Shown here: positions 1 to 5,149 of the stretch, one piece after another
How the letters are laid out: each line of letters begins with the position of its first letter
Numbering within the stretch: the first letter of the stretch is position 1
Source of the DNA: an uncultured Clostridia bacterium
Lineage (GTDB): Bacteria > Bacillota > Clostridia > Oscillospirales > Acutalibacteraceae
Direction of reading: 5' to 3'
Assembly: GCA_905236975.1 (NCBI GenBank)
Contig: CAJOQU010000019.1
Location: 1-5,149, forward strand
Length of the DNA: 5,149 nucleotides
Made by a program: the position numbers and the translations under genes
Notes under the pieces: model-generated
Databases searched by the model: none
What the model saw: the letters and a program-made list of their open reading frames with translations, nothing else
Told to the model about the DNA's origin: nothing

Positions 1-101
1 GTCACCGGCCAGCCCAATGACTTCAGCCTGACCAACGAGATGATGCTGGTGTTCAGGGACGGGAGGGAGCCGAGGTAGGTTGCACCGGGGCGCTGTTGTA
101 A
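1..101 (+). other. Unassigned sequence with a short open fragment at the window edge
   Basis: Frame 1 is open from the window edge to a TAG at 76-78, giving 25 residues that end in LVFRDGREPR. I do not recognise this peptide. It may be a further decayed part of the Rpn-like relic that follows, since members of that family have a 'VFYNG'-type strand before the region seen downstream, but the match is too weak to claim. The stretch from 79 to 101 is closed in the frame of the relic by TAA at 99-101. No promoter, terminator or RNA gene is visible here. Confidence 0.25.
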
Positions 102-398
102 TGTCGATTTGCAGCCGACATCAGCGTCACCGTGCGCATGATCAACATCAACAAGGACCGCAACCAAAACCTGATGGACAGCTGTCCACCTCTGAATGCG
201 TACGCCTGGAGCGTGGACAGCGTGAGACAGTGCAAAAAGACGGACAACCTGGAAACCGCCATCGACAGGACGCCAGACAGCTTTCTGATCAAGCCTGGAG
301 CAACACCGAGCGGAAGTGAAAAACATGCTGCTGACCGAATACAACGAGGCAGAAACGCTGTAAATGTTTAAGAGAGATTATCTGGCCGAGGGCCGGAT
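102..398 (+). pseudogene. Relic of an Rpn / PD-(D/E)XK nuclease family protein (C-terminal half)
   Basis: The translation from 117 reads DISVTVRMININ, then NLMDSCPPLNAYAWSVDSVRQ and LETAIDR, ending FLIKP near 295. From 298 the similarity continues one frame over as EQHRAEVKNMLLTEYNEAETL, then an in-frame TAA (361-363), then MFKRDYLAEGRIR. From memory this is the style of the C-terminal half of Rpn family recombination-promoting nucleases / putative transposases of gut Firmicutes, which end in 'AEVK-MLLTEYNE--TM-MFK-EG' followed by Glu/Gly/Arg-rich repeats. The frame change near 292-298 fits a loss of about five bases, and the stop lies inside the conserved tail, so no full product can be made. 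The nuclease core would lie upstream and is not in the window. The relic ends abruptly where ispA sequence begins. I am fairly confident of the family and of the broken state; the left boundary is uncertain. Confidence 0.7.
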
Positions 399-402
399 TC
401 GC
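391..402. other. Junction between the Rpn-like relic and truncated ispA
   Basis: Up to about 398-401 the sequence reads as the Rpn-like tail (AEGRIR, frame of position 364). From 399 it reads as IspA (SLIHDDLP, frame of position 426). The bases ATTCGC at 397-402 fit both sides: CGG ATT CGC would encode the relic's RIR, and TAT TCG CTG would encode the usual IspA 'YSL'. The breakpoint could therefore sit on about five shared bases. Whether this is a genomic rearrangement or an assembly join cannot be told from the sequence alone. Confidence 0.6.
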
Positions 403-1043
403 TGATTCATGACGATCTGCCGTGTATGGATAATGACGATCTGCGGCGGGGAAGGCCTTCTTGCCACAAGGCATTTGGGGAGAACACCGCGCTGCTTGCG
501 GGCGACGCTTTATTGACCCACGCTTTTTATACGGCCGCCGGCACAAAGGACTTACCGCCCGAACGAGTCGTGCGTGCCCTGGGGGTCTTGGCCGAAAAGG
601 CGGGGATATCCGGCATGGTACAGGGGCAGGTTATGGATCTTGCCTTTGAAAAGGAAACGCCGTCGCCCGCCGCCTTGCGGGAGATGATTTGCAAAAAAAC
701 CGCCTGCCTGATCGAAGCCGCCGCGATGATCGGCTGTATTTTGGCAGGGGCTGACGAAACGCTTGTGCGGGCGGCGGAGCAATACGCCGAAAGCCTTGGC
801 CTTGCGTTTCAGATTATCGATGATTTGTTAGACTACACGGCCGATGAAACCGTGCTTGGCAAGCCGACCGGCAGCGATCAAAAAAACGGCAAGACCACCT
901 ATGTGTCGCTTTACGGGATCGAGGAGTCCCGCCGGGAGGCCGCGCGCCTGACTGAAAACGCACGGCGGCTGTTAGAGCGTTTTGACGGTGACCGTGCGCC
1001 TTTGGAGGCACTGACCGAACAGCTTCTTGTCAGAAAGTATTAG
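399..1043 (+). pseudogene. ispA: 5'-truncated farnesyl diphosphate synthase (IspA-type polyprenyl synthetase)
   Basis: IspA condenses IPP with DMAPP and then GPP to make farnesyl diphosphate, the precursor of quinone side chains and undecaprenyl phosphate. The family is clear: SLIHDDLPCMDNDDLRRG carries the first Asp-rich motif (DD at 411-416), FGENTALLAGDALL follows, then a Lys-Thr pair (KKTACLIEAA), the second Asp-rich motif FQIIDDLLDYTAD, and KPTGSDQKNGKTTYV near the C-terminus. About 214 residues remain of a usual 290-300. By comparison with E. coli IspA the first 80 or so are absent, including the GGKRLRP-type substrate-binding region. The frame is closed by TAA at 369-371. The first ATG (426) falls inside the Asp-rich motif and would exclude its first two aspartates, so an active enzyme is unlikely. 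The rest shows no frameshift, which suggests a recent truncation or an assembly join. The stop lies 22 bases before dxs. Confidence 0.88.
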
Positions 1044-1050
1044 GATTGTT

Positions 1051-1056
1051 AAAGGA
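1051..1056 (+). promoter_or_regulatory. Ribosome binding site deciding the dxs TTG start
   Basis: AAAGGA lies nine bases before the TTG at 1066, a normal spacing. The frame is open further upstream to a TTG at 1027, but that codon overlaps ispA by 17 bases and has no visible purine-rich site before it. An ATG at 1061 is out of frame. Confidence 0.7.
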
Positions 1057-1065
1057 TTGGATGAA

Positions 1066-2892
1066 TTGGAATATCAGTTTTTAAGTAACATTCACTCTCC
1101 TGAAGATATTAAAGAACTGAATGAAGAGCAGTTGGCACAGCTTTGTTCAGAAATTCGTGAATGTATTATCTCCACGGTTGCCAAAAACGGCGGCCATTTG
1201 GCCTCAAACCTGGGCGCGGTGGAGCTGACGGTGGCACTGCACCGCAGTTTTTCCTCCCCTAAGGATGCGATCCTGTTTGACGTGGGGCATCAATGTTATA
1301 CCCACAAGCTTTTGACCGGTCGTTTTGACCGGTTCGACACCTTGCGTACCGAAGGCGGCCTGTCAGGGTATATGCGGCCGGATGAAAGCGAACACGACCC
1401 CTTTATTACCGGCCACAGCAGTAATTCCATTTCGGCGGCTTACGGCATCTACCGCGCCAAGCGTTTGAAAGGCGAGGAGGGAACCGCCGTGGCGGTCATC
1501 GGCGACGGCGCCATGACCGGCGGCATGGCTTATGAGGCCATGAACAACGTGGCCTCGGGGCGCAACAATTTTATTGTGGTACTGAACGACAATAAAATGT
1601 CCATTTCCCGTAATGTGGGGGCGCTGTCGCGCAGCTTAACCAAAATGCGCAACCGCCCGCATTATCATCATTTTAAATTTGCGCTAAGCCACTTTTTACT
1701 GGCAATTCCACTGGTCGGTCGACATTTGAACGATTTGTTTTTCTCCATTAAGGAAAGCATAAAAGGTCTGGTCTATAAAAACAACATTTTTTCATCGCTC
1801 GGGTTTCATTATTTGGGGCCGGTTGACGGGCATGATATCAAGGCCATGGAAGCCCTGTTTCAAGTGGCGCAGACCTATAACCGCCCCACCTTGATCCATG
1901 TCGTCACCACCAAAGGCAAAGGCTATTCCTACGCCGAAAACAGCCCCAAAAACTACCATGGTGTTTCTCCCTTTGATGTGGAGGAGGGTGCGAGCACAGA
2001 GGGGAAACCCTCTTTTTCCGATGTTGCGGGGCAAACGCTGGTGGAACTGGCCGAAAAAGACGATTCCATTTGCGCGGTGACCGCCGCCATGACGGTCGGC
2101 ACCGGCTTAAGCGATTTCGCCACGCGGTTCAAATCCCGCTTTTTTGACGTGGGCATCGCCGAACAGCATGCCGTGACCTTTGCCGCGGGGCTGGCCTCAG
2201 GCGGAATGAAACCGTTTTTTGCGGTCTATTCCTCGTTTTTACAGCGTGGCTTCGATCAGGTTTTGCATGATATTGCCATCGGCGGTTACCCGGTCAGACT
2301 TTTGATTGACCGTGCGGGCATTATAGGGGAGGACGGCGAGACTCATCAGGGCATTTTTGATATTCCGTTTTTATCATCGGTGCCGGGCATGACCATTTAT
2401 TCGCCCTGCTGTTTCAAAGAGCTGCGGGACTGCATTCGTAAAGCGGCTCAAACGCCTGCTTGTTGTGCCATTCGGTATCCGCGTGGGGGAGAGATGTTTG
2501 AGCCCGCACTGGATTTTTCGGGGGAGATCACCTGCCTTCCGGGTACGGGCAAAAAGGCCATTGTAACCTATGGCCGTTTGTCGTTGCAGGCCATTACCTT
2601 GCAAAGTGAGCGCCCCGATCTTCATGTACTGAAGCTCAATCGCGTTTATCCCATTGCCGAACAGGCGATCGATTGCCTGTTGCCTATGGAGGAAATACAC
2701 TTTTTTGAAGAATCCATTCAAAGCGGCGGGATTGCCGAGCAACTGGCTGCAAAACTGCTGCAGGCGGGTTGGCAGGGTACTTACCGCATTCATGCCATTG
2801 ACGGCTGTTTTGTTCCCACAGCCTCGGTCGCCTCGTCCCTTGCGGCGACAGGGCTTGATCTTGACAGTATGCGAAAAGCGGTGAGCCTATGA
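1066..2892 (+). CDS. dxs: 1-deoxy-D-xylulose-5-phosphate synthase
   Basis: Dxs is the thiamine-diphosphate-dependent cytosolic enzyme that joins pyruvate and glyceraldehyde 3-phosphate, the first step of the MEP isoprenoid pathway. From TTG 1066 the product is 608 residues, close to the usual 610-630. It begins MEYQFLSNIHSPEDIKEL, typical of clostridial Dxs. Visible landmarks: GHQCYTHKLLTGR (about 74), GHSSNSIS (116), the ThDP/metal motif GDGAMTGG (146) ending at LNDN (173), PVDGHD (252), the catalytic glutamate in GIAEQHA (about 366), YSSFLQRGFDQ (388), DRAGIIGEDGETHQG (415-429) and RYPRG. The E. coli enzyme has GHSSTSIS where this one has Asn for Thr, probably a lineage variant. The N-terminal pyrimidine and C-terminal transketolase domains are complete with no frameshift. 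It follows ispA, the consumer of the pathway's product, and its last codons overlap the tlyA start by four bases (ATGA), suggesting translational coupling. Confidence 0.96.
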   Translation: MEYQFLSNIHSPEDIKELNEEQLAQLCSEIRECIISTVAKNGGHLASNLGAVELTVALHRSFSSPKDAILFDVGHQCYTHKLLTGRFDRFDTLRTEGGLSGYMRPDESEHDPFITGHSSNSISAAYGIYRAKRLKGEEGTAVAVIGDGAMTGGMAYEAMNNVASGRNNFIVVLNDNKMSISRNVGALSRSLTKMRNRPHYHHFKFALSHFLLAIPLVGRHLNDLFFSIKESIKGLVYKNNIFSSLGFHYLGPVDGHDIKAMEALFQVAQTYNRPTLIHVVTTKGKGYSYAENSPKNYHGVSPFDVEEGASTEGKPSFSDVAGQTLVELAEKDDSICAVTAAMTVGTGLSDFATRFKSRFFDVGIAEQHAVTFAAGLASGGMKPFFAVYSSFLQRGFDQVLHDIAIGGYPVRLLIDRAGIIGEDGETHQGIFDIPFLSSVPGMTIYSPCCFKELRDCIRKAAQTPACCAIRYPRGGEMFEPALDFSGEITCLPGTGKKAIVTYGRLSLQAITLQSERPDLHVLKLNRVYPIAEQAIDCLLPMEEIHFFEESIQSGGIAEQLAAKLLQAGWQGTYRIHAIDGCFVPTASVASSLAATGLDLDSMRKAVSL

Positions 2893-3698
2893 CCGAAAAA
2901 AAACGATTAGACGCCGCTTTGGTTGAGCTTGGTTACGCCGAAAGCCGCGAAAAAGCCAAGGCGCTGATTATGGCGGGCATTGTGTATGTCAATCACCAAA
3001 AGTCCGACAAGCCGGGCAATACCGTCAAGCCGGAAGATGTGATCGAGGTGCGGGGAACCGGCCTTCGTTACGTCAGCCGGGGCGGATTAAAGCTTGAAAA
3101 AGCGGTGGACAGCTTTGGCCTTACGCTGGCAGATTGCATTTGTGCCGATATTGGTGCATCGACCGGGGGATTTACCGATTGTATGCTGCAAAACGGCGCG
3201 GCTAAGGTCTATGCCATCGATGTGGGCTACGGTCAGCTTGCCTGGAAGCTTCGAAACGACCCTCGTGTGGTCAATTTGGAACGCAATAACTTTCGCTATG
3301 TTACCCATGAACAGGTGCCGGATGCGTTGGATTTCGCCTCGGTGGATGTTTCATTTATTTCCCTTTCTCATATCCTTCCGGTTTTAAAGACTCTTTTAAA
3401 GCAGGGCGGCAGAGCCGTTTGCCTGATCAAACCCCAGTTTGAGGCGGGAAAGGACAAGGTCGGCAAAAAGGGTGTGGTGCGCGAAAAAGCGGTGCATATC
3501 GCTGTGGTCGAAAATATCATCACCCTGGCGGCGAATACCGGTTTTTCACTTTTAGGACTGGATTTTTCGCCCATTAAAGGCCCGGAGGGCAATATTGAAT
3601 ATCTCTGCTATTTAGAAAACGCCGAGCACCTCCATAACACCTGCCCGATCGGGGCACAGGAGCTGGTCGAGCGTTCCTACCAAGAATTGAAAGGATGA
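2889..3698 (+). CDS. tlyA: TlyA family 2'-O-ribose rRNA methyltransferase (hemolysin A family)
   Basis: The 269-residue product has the two-domain plan of TlyA. An N-terminal S4 RNA-binding domain (about 4-56: RLDAALVELGYAESREKAK, then GIVYVN and VKPEDVIEV) is followed by an FtsJ-like SAM-dependent methyltransferase. The SAM motif is DIGASTGGF (87-95), with DVGYGQL at 111. Candidate catalytic residues are K68 (SRGGLK), D153 (SVDVSF), K181 (IKPQFE) and E237 (GNIEYL), one position off the K-D-K-E tetrad described for Mycobacterium tuberculosis TlyA. That enzyme methylates cytidine 2'-hydroxyls in 16S and 23S rRNA and its loss gives capreomycin resistance. Which rRNA is modified here is inferred, and 'hemolysin' is a historical name. 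The start ATG overlaps the dxs stop; the GGTGAG just upstream is a closely spaced ribosome binding site. The stop is five bases before nadK. Confidence 0.94.
   Translation: MTEKKRLDAALVELGYAESREKAKALIMAGIVYVNHQKSDKPGNTVKPEDVIEVRGTGLRYVSRGGLKLEKAVDSFGLTLADCICADIGASTGGFTDCMLQNGAAKVYAIDVGYGQLAWKLRNDPRVVNLERNNFRYVTHEQVPDALDFASVDVSFISLSHILPVLKTLLKQGGRAVCLIKPQFEAGKDKVGKKGVVREKAVHIAVVENIITLAANTGFSLLGLDFSPIKGPEGNIEYLCYLENAEHLHNTCPIGAQELVERSYQELKG
3689..3695 (+). promoter_or_regulatory. Ribosome binding site deciding the nadK start
   Basis: GAAAGGA sits eight bases before the ATG at 3704. An earlier in-frame ATG at 3695 overlaps the tlyA stop, but this purine run directly abuts it, leaving no spacer, so 3704 is the better start. 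Confidence 0.65.
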
Positions 3699-3703
3699 TC
3701 AAC

Positions 3704-4549
3704 ATGATCGTCGCGGTTTTACCCAATCTCGATAAACACGGTTCCTCCGATGTGGTGGAACGTCTGGGTGTCCTTTTAAAACAATTAGAGATTGAGGCCT
3801 ACCTGCCTGATAGCATCTGCGCTGCGGATTTTTCCTTTTTGCCTGAGGAGGAGCTTTACCGCAAGGCGGACGTTCTGATCACCATTGGGGGCGACGGTAC
3901 CATTATTCGTTACGCCAAACGTGCGGCACAGGATCACAAGCCGGTGTTGGGCATCAACGCGGGGCGAATGGGCTACCTTGCCAATATTGAACAGAATGAG
4001 TTGGAATTGATTACCAACTTAAAAACCGGCAATTATGTGGTGGAAAAACGGATGATGCTGTCGGTGCGGGTGGCGGAGAACGGCCGCCAAGTCGGGGAAT
4101 ATACCGCGCTTAATGACGCGGTAATCACCAGCGGCTGTATTGCGCGGATCATTGATATTGCCGCAGGCGTGGGAAAAGATTTTATCCATTATCGAGCCGA
4201 CGGCTTGATTCTTTCCACCCCCACCGGCTCTACCGCTTATTCCATGTCGGCGGGCGGGCCGATCATCGATCCGCTGACCCAAAATATGTGTATCACACCC
4301 ATTTGCTCCCATTCGCTGTCGGCCAAACCGATTTTGTTGGGAGCCGAAAACACGGTGCGGGTCAAGGCGTATTCCAAAAAACGGACGGATATTTACCTCA
4401 CGGTGGACGGTCGGCGGGTTTGTCCGGTAAGGCCGTATACCGAAATCTATGTACGCCGGTCACCTCTTTACGCCCAATTGATACGCCTGAACGACCGTTC
4501 GTTTTACAACACGCTTTCCACCAAGTTTAAAGACGGCAGCAACATGTGA
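3704..4549 (+). CDS. nadK: NAD kinase
   Basis: NadK phosphorylates the 2'-hydroxyl of NAD to make NADP, using ATP or in some bacteria polyphosphate, in the cytosol. From ATG 3704 the product is 281 residues, normal for the family. It begins MIVAVLPNLDKHGS. The phosphate-binding GGDGT motif is at 62-66, followed by INAGRMGYL (84-92), the conserved LND in TALNDAVI (136-138), and the second-domain signature DGLILSTPTGSTAYS (166-180) with MSAGGPII directly after. SHSLSAKPILL and VDGRR lie near the C-terminus. No key motif is missing. The alternative start at 3695 would add three residues. Its place between tlyA and argR is the clostridial version of this cluster. Co-location with dxs is suggestive because the MEP pathway uses NADPH, but any functional coupling is inference. 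Confidence 0.95.
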   Translation: MIVAVLPNLDKHGSSDVVERLGVLLKQLEIEAYLPDSICAADFSFLPEEELYRKADVLITIGGDGTIIRYAKRAAQDHKPVLGINAGRMGYLANIEQNELELITNLKTGNYVVEKRMMLSVRVAENGRQVGEYTALNDAVITSGCIARIIDIAAGVGKDFIHYRADGLILSTPTGSTAYSMSAGGPIIDPLTQNMCITPICSHSLSAKPILLGAENTVRVKAYSKKRTDIYLTVDGRRVCPVRPYTEIYVRRSPLYAQLIRLNDRSFYNTLSTKFKDGSNM

Positions 4550-4550
4550 C

Positions 4551-4558
4551 AGAGAGGA
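4551..4558 (+). promoter_or_regulatory. Ribosome binding site deciding the argR start
   Basis: AGAGAGGA lies eight bases before the ATG at 4567. The frame is open from a GTG at 4546 that overlaps the nadK stop, but no purine-rich site at proper distance precedes that codon, and 4567 gives the usual ArgR N-terminus. Confidence 0.7.
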
Positions 4559-4566
4559 ACAACAAC

Positions 4567-5016
4567 ATGAAAGCAAACCGGCAGGAAGCCATTTTGACCT
4601 TAATCAAACAGCAAATTATCTTAACGCAGGAGGACCTGCAAAACGCCTTGCTTAGCGCCGGGTATGAGGTTACGCAATCGACCGTTTCACGGGATATGAA
4701 GGAACTGCGTATCGTCAAAGGGCACGATGAAAACGGCGTTTATCGCTATGTTGCGGCCGAAGGACGTGCCGAGAGTACCAATCAACACCATTTAAATGAG
4801 CTTTTTCGCCGGTCGGCCAAAAGCGTGGGGTACGCCATGAACGATATCGTTGTGAAATGCTACGAGGGTATGGCGCAAAGCGCCGCCGTGGTAATTGACG
4901 AGTTGTTCAGCGGCAGGATGCTCGGCTCTATCGCGGGGGATGACACGGTACTGATTATCACGGCGGACGTGCCGTCTGCGGCGGCTTTGGCAGGGGAGCT
5001 TCAAAAACTTTTGTAA
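4567..5016 (+). CDS. argR: Arginine repressor ArgR/AhrC
   Basis: ArgR is an arginine-sensing regulator that represses arginine biosynthesis genes and in Bacillus (AhrC) also activates catabolism. It acts as a hexamer binding ARG-box operators. The 149-residue product matches the usual length of about 150. The N-terminal winged helix-turn-helix covers about 1-65: RQEAILTLIKQQIILTQEDL, then the recognition region TQSTVSRDMKEL (36-47) and a wing with YRYV. The C-terminal oligomerisation and arginine-binding domain (about 75-149) includes GMAQSAAVVIDEL and the hallmark LGSIAGDDTVLI (119-130), whose paired aspartates contact arginine in characterised homologues. It is 17 bases after nadK and 13 before recN; argR next to recN is conserved across Firmicutes. 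No arginine genes are in the window, so its targets lie elsewhere. Confidence 0.95.
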   Translation: MKANRQEAILTLIKQQIILTQEDLQNALLSAGYEVTQSTVSRDMKELRIVKGHDENGVYRYVAAEGRAESTNQHHLNELFRRSAKSVGYAMNDIVVKCYEGMAQSAAVVIDELFSGRMLGSIAGDDTVLIITADVPSAAALAGELQKLL

Positions 5017-5027
5017 CGGCGGGAAAA

Positions 5028-5051
5028 CAATGTTAAAATTTTTACACATTG
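5028..5051. repeat. Imperfect AT-rich inverted repeat over the recN start
   Basis: CAATGT (5028-5033) and its reverse complement ACATTG (5046-5051) flank an AT-rich core with AAA/TTT pairing at 5036-5038 and 5041-5043. The inner TG...CA spacing is two bases wider than the ARG-box consensus TGNATWWWWATNCA, so this is only a loose resemblance to an ArgR site. The bases also encode the first residues of RecN (MLKFLHIE), which by themselves give an AT-rich sequence. Confidence 0.25.
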
Positions 5052-5149
5052 AAAACATAGCGGTCATTGAACGATCGGATATTGAATTTTCCGATGGCTT
5101 GAATGTGCTTACCGGTGAAACGGGCGCGGGAAAGTCTATTTTGATCGAC
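5030..5149 (+). CDS. recN: DNA repair protein RecN, N-terminal fragment (cut by window edge)
   Basis: RecN is an SMC-like ATPase that acts on the nucleoid early in double-strand break repair, together with RecA. Only the first 40 of roughly 550 residues are present: MLKFLHIENIAVIERSDIEF leads into a beta-strand with GLNVLTGE and the Walker A motif GETGAGKSI (about 29-37), the RecN-type form of the P-loop. The coiled-coil and C-terminal ATPase parts are outside the window, so intactness cannot be judged. The start ATG has GGCGGGA (5018-5024) just upstream as a modest ribosome binding site and lies 13 bases after the argR stop, so co-transcription is likely. Position directly after argR supports the call. 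Confidence 0.92.
   Translation, partial: MLKFLHIENIAVIERSDIEFSDGLNVLTGETGAGKSILID

Noticed and set aside
80..319. Open frame of 79 codons on the plus strand in the left region
   Set aside because: Its translation (rich in Gln, Arg and His) has no family resemblance and is an out-of-frame reading of the Rpn-like relic.
409..444. A 12-base direct repeat, ATGACGATCTGC, at 409-420 and 433-444, close to the junction
   Set aside because: Both copies are in frame and encode the Asp-Asp-Leu pairs of the conserved IspA motif DDLPCMDNDDLRRG, so the protein explains them; they are not insertion target repeats.
426..1043. Intact short IspA starting at ATG 426
   Set aside because: This start falls inside the first Asp-rich motif, removes its first two aspartates and leaves out about 90 residues of the fold. 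No ribosome binding site is evident before it.
2374..2793. A 139-codon open frame on the minus strand
   Set aside because: It lies wholly within dxs, whose conserved motifs are all on the plus strand. It has no recognisable domain and no independent ribosome binding site, so it is a shadow.
3695..3703. nadK start at ATG 3695, giving an ATGA overlap with tlyA
   Set aside because: The only Shine-Dalgarno-like run (3689-3695) would have no spacer to this ATG but has a normal one to ATG 3704.
1..5149. A novel defence or mobile system in the window
   Set aside because: Everything from 1066 on is recognisable core metabolism and repair. The only accessory material is the broken Rpn-like tail, with no partner genes, terminal inverted repeats or attachment sites visible.

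Overview
The window is a piece of a compact, rightward-reading housekeeping cluster: ispA (5'-truncated) – dxs – tlyA – nadK – argR – recN (start only). This order is the familiar Firmicutes arrangement (xseA-xseB-ispA-dxs-tlyA-argR-recN), with nadK between tlyA and argR as in Clostridia. With the moderate GC content, the TTG start of dxs and the style of the nuclease relic at the left end, it points to a gut-type clostridial bacterium, perhaps near Ruminococcaceae/Oscillospiraceae. That placement is inferred from memory of gene order and family style, not from a search.

Left end (1 to about 398): no intact gene. From about 102 the translation resembles the C-terminal half of the Rpn / PD-(D/E)XK nuclease family 'transposase' proteins common in gut Firmicutes. 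The similarity changes reading frame near 292-298 and is stopped by TAA at 361-363, so this is a relic. Bases 1-101 hold a short open fragment that I cannot assign.

Junction (about 391-402): the relic passes directly into the middle of ispA, at the residues just before its first aspartate-rich motif. About 80 N-terminal residues of ispA, its start codon and the usual upstream xseA/xseB are missing. This is either a real deletion or rearrangement, or a chimeric assembly. It is the one truly unusual thing in the window.

From 1066 on, everything looks intact and tightly packed: gaps are 22, -4, 5, 17 and 13 bases, which suggests one transcription unit. Shine-Dalgarno positions favour starts inside the longest open frames for dxs (TTG 1066), nadK (ATG 3704) and argR (ATG 4567). 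The genes cover isoprenoid precursor supply (Dxs, IspA), rRNA 2'-O-methylation (TlyA), NADP formation (NadK; NADPH also feeds the MEP pathway), arginine-responsive regulation (ArgR) and DNA break repair (RecN). I found no undescribed system, RNA gene, CRISPR array or terminator.
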